From: Campylorhamphus procurvoides
Lineage: Eukaryota > Chordata > Aves > Passeriformes > Dendrocolaptidae
Direction: 5' to 3'
Assembly: GCA_013396655.1 (NCBI GenBank)
Contig: WBMV01008393.1
Coordinates: 186,001 to 250,000, forward strand
DNA length: 64,000 bases
Part shown: positions 45,696 to 56,640 of the stretch, in pieces
Layout of the letters: every line of letters begins with the position of its first letter
Numbering within the stretch: position 1 is the stretch's first letter
Notes under the pieces: generated by a model
Told to the model about the DNA's origin: nothing
Seen by the model: the letters and a program-made list of their open reading frames with translations, nothing else
The model's database searches: none
Program-made: the position numbers and the translations under genes

Positions 45696-46041
45696 GGCTG
45701 GAGTCTCCTCACCATAAACCCCACAGAGCAGAAAGGGCTGGAGTTTCCTCACCATAAACCCCACACAGGAGAAAGGGTTGGAATCTCCTCACTATAAACC
45801 CCATACAGGAAAAAAGGGTTGGAGTCTCCTCACCATAAACCCCACAAGGGAAAAGGGCTGGAGCCTCCTCACCATAAACCCCACAAGGGAAAAGGGCTGG
45901 AGTCTCCTCACCATAAACCCCATACAGGAATAAAAGGCTGGAGTCTCCTCACCATAAACCCCACACAGGTGAAAGGGCTGGAGTCTCCTCAGAAACCCCA
46001 CAAGGGAAAAGGGCTGGAGTCTCCTCACCATAAACCCCATT
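45696..46041. repeat. Minisatellite, divergent 36-41-bp units x8.7
   Basis: Units begin with GGCTGGAG or GGTTGGA at 45696, 45736, 45776, 45817, 45856, 45895, 45936, 45976 and 46012, giving lengths 40, 40, 41, 39, 39, 41, 40, 36 and a partial last one. Seven complete units carry CACCATAAACCCC (or CACTATAAACCCC) where the 36-bp type has CAGAAACCCC. The unit at 45976 is of the short type within the long series, which shows that the short type arose here before spreading leftwards, or was moved by conversion. Confidence 0.95.
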
Positions 46042-47674
46042 AAGTGAGGACCAACATGCTGCAATCCCAGCCAAAGGAGAAGGCACGAATTGGTCCTTCT
46101 GCACATGCCCTTTCTCGAGCAGGGGGCTTTGGGCACATCTGATCCTAAATAAAACATCAGCAGGAATAAAAGCCCAGGATCTCTTTCAGAAACAGATCTG
46201 GGCAGAGAATAAAAAAGGCCCAGAACAGGCCCGTGGGTTCCTCCTCTCTGCTCATCTCCCCAGACTGCTGTGGGACCTTGGTGTGATCAGCAGGGAGTTC
46301 TGGTGACACACTAATCATTGCCTGGGCACAATCTCCTGATGTGGGTCAGGGTCACCAGGAACTGCCCAGGCAGTCAATAGAGACTGACTCCAAGAGCTGC
46401 TCTTACATCTTTTGCTCTCCAAAAAAATGCAAGTAAATAGTCAATTACAGATAGAGCCCAGCCTCAAACCAAAGCAGCAACCCCAGCCTGATGCAGCTAA
46501 TTAAGGACAGAATTAACAGACATTTACATCAGAAAACAAGGCAGCAGTGCTGAAGCCCACCAGCCTGTCTCCTTGACAGAGGATAAAACTCTTCTGCCTC
46601 TCACTGGGCAGCTGCCAAGACCTCCTCCCTCTGAAGCAAACATCAATGGCTTGCTGACCACAAAGCCATTTTTAGTTACCAGGTACTGAAATACTGCCCA
46701 GGAATCAGTAATTTCCCAGACAACACACAGCACTCCAACTGCACAGCTCACTCCAATCCTGCCTCCTCTTGTCTGCCAAAAGTTTGCCAAAAATGAATAA
46801 AAACTAAAATAATCCAAGCAGGAATTTCTAGAAATGAAAATTTTGAGTATTAGTTGAAGAATTAGAAGAAACTAGTTCTGGTGAACCACTGGTAAACCCT
46901 ATAGAGGGTGCTTAACTCACACCTTGGACCTTTTATTGCTGCAGAGCTGTTGGATGGGATCCAGTTAGTGCATCCACATCCCACTTCTTGTTAGCCAAGT
47001 GACTCAACTGTATTGCCTGAGAAGAACGAGAACCACTGCCAGTATTCACTGCAATACTGAGCTGCTCCCAACTTTTCCTCTTCCCTTCCTCCCCCAGCGA
47101 CTCAAAATACACCTTTTAACCCCTTGCTGTCCCTCCTCCTCCCGAGAACTTGAAGGAATTTTGGGACATGGTCCATCCTTCCTATGCTGAAGAGTATTCC
47201 AGACAAAATGGCATTATTTCCACACTCACAAAGTTTAGTTTCCTTACACAGAGGGTGAAGTTTCCTTAATATTGAGCCATATTAACACCCACAGAAAGAG
47301 ATGCTTCAATTACTTTGCTACTTTTTCCTCTAGAAAAAATGTTTTCTTCTCTGTTAATAGTATTATGTTTTTATCTACATATTATTTCTAAGCCCTACTG
47401 AATAATATTTTCCCTTCTTTGTTTTTCTTCTCCTGCTAAGTGTTGATGCCCTGAATATTCCACATACTCATCTCACCTGGTATTGGAAATCCCTCCAACC
47501 ACTGGGTTCTTTTAGAAAATTCAAAACATATTAGCACAACAGTTGTCTCACACAAGGGGGATTGAAGTGGGATGCTCATTGCTACAGAACTCACTTTGAT
47601 ATCCATTTCTGAGGTGTGAAGACCAGCTGGGAGCCCTTGCAGCAACTCCACAGTGCCCAGCTGAAGGCAAATGG
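46042..47674. other. Noncoding, nothing identified
   Basis: No supportable gene. 47210-47430 is AT-rich with many TTTT and ATTAT runs. No repeat is recognised. Confidence 0.35.
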
Positions 47675-47822
47675 CCCATCCCTGGAAGTGTCCAAGGCCA
47701 GGTTGGACAGGGCTTGGAGCAACCTGGGACAGTGGGAGGTGTCCCTGCCCAGGGCAGGGGGGAACAAGATGGGTTTAAGGTCCTTTCCAACCCAACCAGT
47801 CTGGAATTCTGTGATTTTCTAT
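47675..47822 (+). mobile_element. Short CR1 3' end
   Basis: 'CCCATCCCTGGAAGTGTCCA', 'AGGCCAGGTTGGACAGGGCT', 'GGAGCAACCTGGGACAGTGG', 'GAGGTGTCCCTGCCCAGGG' and 'TCCTTTCCAACCCAACC', ending in ATTCTGTGATT. 5'-truncated and little diverged. Confidence 0.95.
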
Positions 47823-48750
47823 ATTCAATTACTGTTCACCAGGGCAAATGAAAGAGGACAGTCATCACACAAGGTACCACTTGGGACTTCCACAGACACC
47901 TGAGGAACCCTTCACAGACACTTCCCTCCAGCAAACCAGCCTGGCAAGCCCCTACAACACAGGAAAGCCCCACTACCTGATGTTTCCAGGGAGGAGAGAG
48001 ATGGCACAACACAGAGAAGGCACAGACAGCTCCAAACTGAGCCCATGGGTGGGCCAGGAATGAACCTGTACCTGCCAGCTCCCCTCTCAACACCTCCTGT
48101 GCAGTGTCATGGCAGGGATGATGTTCCAGCCTGCATTAATCCCCTGGCTCCTGCCCAACAACACCTCACAAAAGGCAAAGCCCATCCTGCATAACAGAAG
48201 AACTCATCACACACACGGAACAGAGGATTAAACTCATCTGCTCCTGCTGGGACTGACTGAGAACAGAGTGGCTGAGGAGAGAGGAGGGTCTGAGCAAGCC
48301 CCCTGTGGGTGATCTTAACGAGATGTTCTTTGAGATGAGCAGAGTGCAGATAAATGATGGCAAAGCAGTCCTGGGCAGGGCAGGGCAGGGGCACAGGGGA
48401 GGTTTCACCACCACAGGTAGGATGGTTCTGCAGTCTTGGGGCTTTTCTGCCAGCCAGGAAAAATCCAGGCTGATTCTTCCACTACAATTCATCCCAAACA
48501 CTGGAAGAACAGCAACACATGGAGCCAGAGAGCTTCCCAAATGACCTCAAAGTCCTTGGAGCCACTTCTGCCATCACACAACTCCAAAGACATGGGTGGA
48601 GGCAGCTGGGAGCTCATTTCCCTGCACTCCTCAGCAGCACCATTAAAACCTTTCCTGTTAGACCAAAGTGCTTTAGATGCACCCAGATAGCTCAGGTTCT
48701 GTGACCCCTACTCAGAGGGAACATCAGCTCAGGTACAGCCCCATGGCACA
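47823..48750. other. Noncoding, nothing identified
   Basis: Overlapping frames on both strands (48107-48540 minus, 48305-48704 plus) without domains. Holds one G-quadruplex motif, listed separately. Confidence 0.35.
48373..48391 (+). repeat. Strong putative G-quadruplex
   Basis: GGGCAGGGCAGGGCAGGGG: four G-runs of three or four separated by CA loops, equally a GGGCA x3 tandem repeat. Confidence 0.85.
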
Positions 48751-50016
48751 AGGTTTTATCTATATCATTATTTATTTATATTCTTACGTAGGCCCTGTTA
48801 TTGTTCTAAAATACACAGAAAGGTAAACCTGTCTCTCCACAGTCAAAATCCTTCCAAAACACACCTTGATTGAATTGTTCCAGAAGCAGATTTCCTAGGA
48901 AACTTCACAATCAAAGAAATACAAGTGGGCTGAACCAGAGCATGGAATTGGAAATTCCAAATTGCCCAAATCCACAGCTTGTTTGGTAGAGCTCAAAGGT
49001 TACCTTTTGATATCAACAGTTATCTCTTTACTGAATATTGAAATAATAAATACAGTACATAAGAATGAACTACTTACACCTGAGAATCAGGATTTACGAC
49101 ACCTTCAAAAACTGAAGTGGGATTATTATCAAAATACCACTCTCCTTTACCATTTTGCTACTTGTAAAAACATCAGATTTAGGTTTTTTCCTGCTGAAAT
49201 AGCTCCCTGAGACTGACAGCTCCCCAGAGTCCTGGATTTCCACACAACTTGCTCTGCTGGGCTTTTTTTTAATATTATTTTTAACAGTTTTTCCTTGAAC
49301 AAACAGTTTCCCCCACCTTTTCCTCTGCTGGAAGCTGCTCCAAAGGGAGCCTGCAGTGAAGCCCCCGAGGTTGTTTTGTTTGCCCTCTCGTGCCAGCCTT
49401 GCTGATGCCATTGCCTTGGCTTTGGGGATGGAGCTTGGGCTCAGAGCCAGCTGGAGCTGCTTCATTTGCCTCTCTGGAGCCTGGCAGATTCCACACCAAA
49501 AAGACACTCTCCTCGCTACGTTGCAACACTTTGTGGGAAAAGCAAATGACTTGACAAGGTCCCTTTCAAGTTCACAATGGCTCACGGCTGGAAAAGGAAT
49601 TCAATATTTTTTCTTCCTGCCACATGCAATCAAGGATCACAAACTGCCTGCTTTGTTTCTGGCTTTGGTCAGGGATGAAGGGAGGGCTTGTTTTTTTAAT
49701 TGTTGCTTTTTTCGTTTGTAAAAGGACAAAACCAAATCAACAACAACAAAAGCCAAAAATCAACGAACCAACAACAGCATCGTGGAGTGAAGGAACCAGA
49801 GAGGAACAATCCTGGGGACAGGAGTGTCTCTGCACATCCACTGAAATTCACTGCAATAATTCCTGTTGGGAGGTCAAGAAATGAGGGCTAAAGAGAGTGG
49901 AAACCCCTTTAGGAAGAAGAGCTGGAGCAGCACAGGATCCATCCTGCTCCTTACAGATAGGTCTTCAAGCCAACATTGAATCTGTCCTAGTGCATGTTAT
50001 TGCCCATCCTAATCCA
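48751..50016. other. Noncoding, AT-rich left part
   Basis: 48750-49200 is AT-rich (TTATCTATATCATTATTTAT near 48757). A minus frame of 163 codons (49094-49585) and a plus frame (49356-49721) overlap; neither has a recognised domain. 49730-49790 is an A-rich CAA-type simple sequence. Confidence 0.35.
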
Positions 50017-50406
50017 TCATGGGATGGTTTGGGTTGGGAAGGACCATAAAGCCCACCCAGTGCCACCCCTGCCATGAGCAGGGACATCTCCCACCAGCCC
50101 AGGGTGCTCCAAGCCCCATCCAACCTGGCCTTGGACACTTCCAGGGATCCAGGGGCAGCCACAGCTTCTCTGCCTACCCTGTGCCAGGGCCTGCCCACCC
50201 TCCCAGGGACAATCCCTTCTGTATATTTGAACTGAATTTCCCCTCTTTCATTGTGAAGCCATTCCCCCTTGTCCTGTCACTGCAGTCCCTGATGAACAGT
50301 CCCTCTCAGACTTCCTTGCAGGCCCCTTCAGATCCTGGAAGGACCTCTGAGGTCTCCACAAAACCTTCCCTTCTCCAGGCTGAACAGCCCCAACCTTCTC
50401 AGCCTG
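50017..50406 (-). mobile_element. CR1 LINE 3' end, minus strand
   Basis: Complement of the 203/8431-type CR1: 'ATCATGGGATGGTTTGGGTT', 'GCCACCCCTGCCATGAGCAG', 'GCCTTGGACACTTCCAGGGA', 'CAGCCACAGCTTCTCTGCC', and at its other end 'CCCTTCTCCAGGCTGAACAG'. The plus frame at 50019-50492 is a reading of the repeat. 5'-truncated. Confidence 0.95.
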
Positions 50407-50649
50407 GCAACAGTTTTTTATCAGCCAAACCTCTCAGCAATTCAATGTGTGGATCTGTTTCCCACCAGCTTCTAAAACCCCTTAGAAAATGACTTTTATC
50501 TTTGAACCAACACAGGTAGATTTGAAGAAGTGACTGAGATGAAACTTTCCATGACAAGCCAGAGATCCATCTGGCACCAGAAGCTGGAACACACCTTAAA
50601 CTGCAGGAAAAAAATGTAGGAAAGAGGTGTAATATTTAAATTCAAATAT
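50407..50649. other. Spacer between opposed CR1 copies
   Basis: About 240 bp of unique sequence, no gene. Confidence 0.4.
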
Positions 50650-50736
50650 CTGGTGTAGTGGAAGATGTCCCTGCCCATAGCAGGGGGTTGGAACTAGATG
50701 ATCATTAGACCATCCACGCCAAACCATTCCATGATT
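50650..50736 (+). mobile_element. Very short CR1 3' end
   Basis: 'CTGGTGTAGTGGAAGATGTC', 'CCTGCCCATAGCAGGGGGTT', 'GGAACTAGATGATCATTAGA' and 'AAACCATTCCATGATT'. Only the last ~87 bp of the element remain. Confidence 0.88.
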
Positions 50737-52585
50737 AGCCTTTGGGCATGGAATGCCACAGCTTTGTGCCTTGTCCTCTCATCAGGATCATTCAGGAAAG
50801 TTCAGCTGCTCTGCTGAACCTTTCTGAGCCCCCCCAGTTCTCCATCTCCTCTGCAGACACCTGCCAGGACAGAAGCTCCAGAGAAGGGGGTGATGGATGG
50901 AGACACAGAGCCTGATCCACCCAGAGAGACATTGTACTGGCTTTTTGGCACGAGCCCCTGCTGCTTCTCATTCCCAGTGGGCAGTCAGAATTCCCATGAG
51001 GAATAAAAGCATGGTTTGCACTGCTGACCCCTGTCTTGAGTGAAGGTCACAAGGAGAGCGCAACAAGGACAAGCTGCCCTCCCCAAAATTCCCCAAAGCA
51101 CTGCTATGACATAAAGGAAAAGACTAATAAAGACAGAAAGAAAAAAATGCCCAAGGAAAAACAGGAAGAGAGCCCAGGTAGGAAGGCAGGGCTGGGAACA
51201 GAGGGCTGCAACTGTCAGATGGGCCTAAACCTACAGCAAGTGGCTTCTAATTCCCACCAAAAGGAGTCCTACAACTCCCAAGTGATCCTCTAAGCCTCAA
51301 ATCCACTGGAGAAATATTCACTTGACTAGCAGCGACTGGAACACGAGAGACACAAAATGTAAACTGTGTGTAGGAACTCTATCAAGAATGAAATCCACAG
51401 AAATGTTTTTCACTCCATCCTGGCAGGACGCAGCCAGTGACTGTATTTAGGAGCAAGTCAATAATTTCCTGGGTGATTTGGCTGTAAATGAATAAAATTA
51501 AATGAGACTCATTTCAGGTTGACTGAGTTGCCTTAAATATAGAGGCTGTGACTGCCAGAAACACAACCAGGTCGGGGGAGATGCTGAGCACCAGGCAGGA
51601 TCTGGATCACCTGCTCCTTGACCCTGTGCCATGGGCATTTTGGGTTATGTTCCCTGAAAACACGGGTGAAACAAGCAGCTGCCACATTTAATTCTCTTGG
51701 CCCTTCATCAGATACAATACATTTGTCTTTTAACCCTATCTAACAACATTATTCCCATAAGTAACTCCTAGTCTAGAGCTTTTCTACAAAGAACTACTGT
51801 AGATGTTAATAGCCACAATTCCAACAGGATACAGATGCTGCACAGAACATTCCTGACGTGATTCTGATCCGAAATAATCCAGATTCCAAGTGCAGGTATC
51901 AGGGACTGCTCATTCAACATTCATTTCCTACCAAGCTGCAACATTCTCAGCTTAGATTGTGCTGCTTCCATGGGTGTTGTCTGGGGTAATTCCAGAAGGC
52001 AGCAATGAAAAGGGACACAGACTGAAAGGAGGAAATACAGAGAAGACTTCTTGGCAATAATGAGGTGCAAGACTCTCCCCTTACCTGCTCCCAGCTCCTC
52101 AGGGCAGGTTCACCCCCCCCAGAGCATTTCAAACTCCAAGGGCACAGGTGCTCTCCCACCACCACAAATACCCCGTTCCTCTCCAAACACACCCAGCTCC
52201 TCATTAATACTGTTATTTGAAACATCTGCCTGTCCAGACCTCAAGAGAATGTCTTTTTTTCCTCATCTTCTACACCCTGAGTGCTCCTTCTTCAATTCTA
52301 CCACTCATCATGACCTTCAACCTCCAGCCTGAGGCCACCTCTTACCTAGAGCAGAGCATCAACACCAAGCCAACATCCCTCTAATTTCACAGGGCTTGCA
52401 CTTGGTGGCCAGACCAAAGCTCTGTGTCAATTATATCTATCAGGGGTTGTGCAGACCACCTGGGCTGCCTGTCCTGAGAAGGTCTGACCTGTCCTGCACG
52501 ACCTGAACCCCAAGAGTGGAGGTATTGGTCTCTAAATCCATCCCTTGGCTCAGCACTGCCAGTCCAGGTCAAGCACAGAGAAGAG
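50737..52585. other. Noncoding, one AT-rich block
   Basis: 51430-51550 is AT-rich with 'GTAAATGAATAAAATTAAAT' near 51484 and could be regulatory. Elsewhere nothing is identified. No gene. Confidence 0.35.
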
Positions 52586-52589
52586 CAGA

Positions 52590-52760
52590 GCTGCCTGCTG
52601 CCTCATTTCAATATTCAGCGAACGCTGCAAAGATTAACATTTCCTCTCTGGAATATCTAAATATTTGCCCACGATCCCCCTGCTAATGAGCAAAGACAAG
52701 TGCTGCTAAGTGGCAAGCAGCATCAAGCCTCGAGTCAATCAAACGCCCCGCTGGGCCCTT
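52590..52760. promoter_or_regulatory. Candidate conserved noncoding element
   Basis: 'TTCAATATTCAGCGAACGCT', 'GATTAACATTTCC', 'CTAAATATTTGCCCACGATC', 'CTGCTAATGAGCAAAGACAA' and 'GAGTCAATCAAACGCCCC' keep CpGs and homeodomain/PBX-like cores (TAATGA, ATCAA). Repeat-free. Confidence 0.35.
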
Positions 52761-53785
52761 TGGCACCACCACGAGGCCCGTGGAGCTCCATCCAGAGCTG
52801 GTGGCTTGCAAATGGCCCTTGTCTCCCGCTCCCTCTGCCCCCACATCCCTCCCTCACCCACTCGGGGGCATGAAAAGCTGGTACTGAGAAACCTGCCAAC
52901 TGCTTTAGACTTTGGAACACGAGCTGCGGGGTTGGCAGCTCCGAGCCCGCCGCGCAATGGCAAACGTGACACGTTTCTGCGGCGCTGCTCATTTACACGG
53001 CACAGGCAAACGGCACCGAGGTGGCAGCCAGCAGAGCTCCTGGCAAGGGGCTGGTGCCTGGGAAAGGCTGCCCTGGAAGCTCCTGAAACACCTTGGAACG
53101 TGTGCTGAGCTGCTCAAGGATGAGGTGTGGTGACAGCGAGGTGTTGAAATGGTGCTTTTAAAGGCTGCCAGTCACCGTTAACACGGCTCGGCAGCCGAGG
53201 CGAGGCCGGCACCTCGAGCATCTCCTGGGAGGGTGGGAGAGGCAGCAGGTGTGGGGAAGACAAAGGGAGGGTGCAGAGTCATCCAGAGGGAGGGTTTCCC
53301 TCTGGATCACACTCAGGAATTCCCATCCTTGCTCATCAGAGAGGTGATGGGGTGAGCAGCTCTTCAGGAGAGCTGCAAGGTGAGCTGGCCATGCCTCGTG
53401 CTCTGGGGGTTCCTGACTGTCCTTGGTGATGTGGGGAGCAGGGATTCCTGTTACCAGAGCAATTCCCACAACAGCAGGCAGGACAGCAGAGAAGGAAGAA
53501 CTTGATGGAGCTGCAGTTCAACAGCCCCGTTCAAACCTCCAATTCTCCTGTCACTGCTGTGCCCACAATCCAAACACTGCAATAACACCACTTGCTACTT
53601 CTTTGTTCCACAGAGCTTGTCCTAATTCTGTGACAACAGTTTTATTAGTGATTTTTCCAGTTGCAGGCTAATCCTAAGATTAGTTCCAACAACTCTGACT
53701 TACCCAGCTAATTTACAGGAGCCCCAAATCAGCACCACAGACAAAGCTGGAACAAAACAGCACCAGCCCTGATCTCTTTCCCAGT
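52761..53785. other. Noncoding, CpG-richer left part
   Basis: 52910-53020 and 53175-53220 hold clustered CpGs, but neither is long enough for a CpG island. Frames on both strands overlap at 52710-53133. No gene is recognised. Confidence 0.35.
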
Positions 53786-53789
53786 ACGA

Positions 53790-54090
53790 AGATTTCTTTT
53801 GAAAGGATCCAGCACTATAAAGTAGCTGGATAGGAAAGTTTGTGTGAATTTAAAGAAAACAGCCCTATCTAAATATAATTCGATCTCTTAAGAGTCTGAA
53901 ACTGTATCATGCATCAAAACCTTAAATATTTATTTGAAATTATGCACCCTAGTTATTCCATATTCTAAACCTGTGCAGCAGAGAGGCTGTAATTGTAATG
54001 GATTTAATAAAAGCTATCATATTCCATAATTCAGCAGGAAAGATTATGCAGAGCCCCTTGATGCAACTAAGAATAGCCAAGTTTCTTCTT
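53790..54090. promoter_or_regulatory. Strongly AT-rich candidate regulatory block
   Basis: 'CTATCTAAATATAATTCGAT' near 53866, 'TATCATGCATCAAAACC' near 53905, 'AAATATTTATTTGAAATTAT' near 53924 and 'GTAATTGTAATGGATTTAAT' near 53990. No repeat, no coding sign and sharply lower GC than its flanks. Confidence 0.35.
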
Positions 54091-54690
54091 GGTGGTGATT
54101 GTTCTAAGAACTAAGAGAAAAGAGAATTCTACATCTCTCTCCTGCTTCCCTTTGTGCCCAAAGCACTCAAGAAGCACCATGTCCCACCGAGGTGCAGAAT
54201 GTTCTGGTCCCCTCTTTTTGGAGCTTCAGAGCAACCATCTCATTAACCCCTCACCAGCACAGCATTGCTCAATATTTAGCAGTTTTTCTCCCCAGGTTTC
54301 CAGGAGGGAAGTGATTCCCTGTGTGAGCCTGACTCCCTCCAAAATCACCCCTTTCCCTCCTGGCCTCACAGCTTTGGGGCCCACAGTCCAACCCTGGGCA
54401 AACCTGATGAGGGGCAGAGCTTTCAATGAGTTTCCCAAATGCAGGAGAGACATTAAAAAGCCAGCAGTTCCCTGGCATGAGCAGCACTAGCAGGTTTTTA
54501 CCCAAAAATCTCTAAATTACATGTTTCATGCCTTGCCCACACCAGGGTGCTGGGGACACAGCAAGGACAGGGATGTCACCAGCTCTCTGAGTTGTAAGAC
54601 ACAAGATACAAGTCCATGGGGACACCAGACTTCGTTAAACCTGCTGCTCATGCAAGAGCTGATTTCTTTATTCACTTGATTTCTTATTCA
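54091..54690. other. Noncoding, nothing identified
   Basis: A plus frame at 54089-54490 (133 codons) overlaps minus frames; no domains. Confidence 0.35.
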
Positions 54691-54699
54691 CACAGACTA

Positions 54700-54860
54700 A
54701 GTAAAACTGAGGCACTAAAAGACAAAAAGCACTGGATTTTTAAAGAGCCATTAGGGGGTCTAAGAACTGAATTACCTTTCCAAAAACTCCAAGGAGAAGT
54801 GACTTGCTTAAAGACAGAGACTAAATTACTGAATCACATCTTTCAGCACCCAGATTTTTA
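54700..54860 (+). repeat. Possible ancient MIR-type SINE remnant
   Basis: 'GTAAAACTGAGGCACTAAAA' and, about 80 bp later, 'AGAAGTGACTTGCTTAAAGA' followed by 'CACCCAGATTTTT' recall the MIR order AACTGAGGCACAGAG, AAGTGACTTGCCCAAGGTCAC, AACCCAGGTCT. It would need an insertion between the two parts. Weak. Confidence 0.3.
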
Positions 54861-55480
54861 ACAAAATCACTCCACGTTTCCTGTTCATTCTTATCTTACC
54901 TGGAGATCATCGTTACCAGAGAAGAAAGGTGAGAATAAAAGCAATAAGAACCAAGTAAACCCCCTTCTTTAAAACCAGGGAGGTGAAAACTGCCAGCCAG
55001 CTTTCTCCTGGGCTTGCTGTGTCTCTGACACTTGCCCAGTGGGGTTGATGGATTTGTGCCACACCTGCCCCAGCTCCCTGCAGGGAGCCTTCCCCCAGTC
55101 CCCTCCAGGGCACCCACTGTCTCTGTGCCCCTTCTGTGTCTGCAGAGTCCTCAGCACAACGAGCCTGAGCCTCCAGGCACTAGCAGGGCAATAAATAACC
55201 ATCATTCAGGAGCGGGATGCTTTCCCATCCCAGACTTACATTCTTCGGAGCTTCCCAGCACACGTACACGACTCCTTCTCCCTTTGTGAACGTGACCTCT
55301 GCTCCTGCTCTGAGCTGAAAACCCCCCGTTCCTGCAGGCTCCTCTTTGCTGGGGGATTCCCCAGAAAGCCCTCGTGGGCCAGGTCTGTTCCAGGTGGGAT
55401 GGAATGGGATGGCCATCAATCTGTTCACACCTTGTCAACAAGGGGCCTGCTCTGAACACACCCACCTGGAGCTGTAGGAA
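54861..55480. other. Noncoding, nothing identified
   Basis: No gene or repeat recognised up to the 112-bp tandem repeat. Confidence 0.35.
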
Positions 55481-55816
55481 ATCACGGGATAATGAGGAGA
55501 AGCTGGGCTGGGCAGCAGGAACGTCCCACACCTGAGCACATGAGGGCATGGCTCCTCCAAATACTGACTGAGAGGGGGCTTTTTCTACCCTCATCATGGG
55601 ATAACGAGGAGAAGCTGGGCTGGGCAGCAGGAACATCTCACACCTGAGCACATGAGGGCATGGCTCCTCCAAACACTGACTGAGAGGGGTCTTCTTCTAC
55701 CCTCATCATGGGATAACAAGGAGAAGCTGGGCTGGGCAGCAGGAACATCTCACACCTGAGCAGGTCAGGGCACAGCTCCTCCAAATACTGACTGAGAGGG
55801 GTCTTCTTCTACCCTG
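55481..55816. repeat. Tandem repeat, 112-bp unit x3
   Basis: Units start at 55481, 55593 and 55705, each with 'ATCAYGGGATAA' and ending in 'CTACCCTC' or 'CTACCCTG'. All carry GAGAAGCTGGGCTGGGCAGC and CTCCTCCAAAYACTGACTGA. Unit 1 alone has CGTCCCACACC and CTTTTTCTACCC. Units 2 and 3 share CATCTCACACC and CTTCTTCTACCC. Units 1 and 2 share CACATGAGGGCATGGCTC where unit 3 has CAGGTCAGGGCACAGCTC. The minus frame at 55202-55672 is a reading of the repeat. Confidence 0.97.
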
Positions 55817-56105
55817 AGAGTTGGGGCCACCCGAAGAACTAGGCAGGTGGTTTTTAGGGAGCCCCACAAGAACCACAAGCTCCTTTTTGTCTCCAGAGAG
55901 AGATGACAAACCCAACAACTCTGATAAGACTGTGCCCCTCTCAGATAGGCAGCTGGTGCTGTGTCTGCTTCAGCACTGCCCTCCCTCCACCCTGAAAGTC
56001 CTCCCCTCTCCCCTTAATCCCAGCATTATTCTTCTCCCCTCATCTGCTCTTTTCTCTGTGTTAAAACTGATGGCTTTACCACATGTTGGAAGGCAGCAAA
56101 AGGAA
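55817..56105. other. Noncoding, nothing identified
   Basis: Unique sequence right of the 112-bp repeat, no gene. Confidence 0.35.
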
Positions 56106-56640
56106 GTGGTGAAGTGACAAATGGGACTGTTCATGCTTTAATTTATTATGACAATCGTGCCCGGGTCCACAAAGTAAACTGAGTCAACAGAGAGGGACTT
56201 TGTGCCAAGTTATTTATCCACTTCTCGAACTGGGGGATCTTTTTTTTTCCCTAGCCAGCCATGAGACTGGTTCAACTCATCAACTTTATTGATGAGCAGA
56301 AGCAGCAGGGAATTTTCTCACAAAATATGTTGTTGTTGAAAAACTTCGGCTTCATCCAAACCAAAACCTTTTTTTCTCCCTCTGGTTTGGTGTCACTACA
56401 TTTCCAGACCCAAGGGAAAAGAAAAAAAAAAAGATTTGGGTGAAAAAAAAATCCCAAATAATCAAAACATGCTGCTTGAGCAGTCACTGAACATTTGCTT
56501 TCTGTTCCAAAGGGCTTTCTGTGCAGTTTAATTAAATTTTGAACTGTTTCATTTTTCCCTTTTTCTCAGCTTTTCGTAGAGATGACAGAACAAAACATTT
56601 CAACCGAGCAAAACTGAGCCTTTTTTCCACTTAGCCTGTC
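56106..56640. promoter_or_regulatory. AT-rich candidate regulatory block
   Basis: 'TTTAATTTATTATGACAATC' near 56137 and 'GTGCCCGGGTCCACAAAGTA' near 56157 are followed by 'GAGTCAACAGAG' and T/A homopolymer runs (56239-56249, 56407-56430). Low GC and repeat-free. Confidence 0.3.

Noticed and set aside
45221..46041. CRISPR array
   Set aside because: 36-bp repeats are contiguous without spacers and the sequence is vertebrate; it is a minisatellite.
45700..46041. Zinc-finger gene, because the repeat translation contains strings like HTGER
   Set aside because: No Cys2His2 spacing and unit lengths vary between 36 and 41 bp, so no frame is kept; the resemblance is accidental.
49094..49585. 163-codon minus-strand frame, rich in Lys, Ser and Cys
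   Set aside because: Looks somewhat protein-like but matches no family I know and is overlapped by a plus-strand frame; without conservation data it is not called.
52910..53220. CpG island promoter
   Set aside because: CpG clusters are short and interrupted; does not reach usual island length or density.
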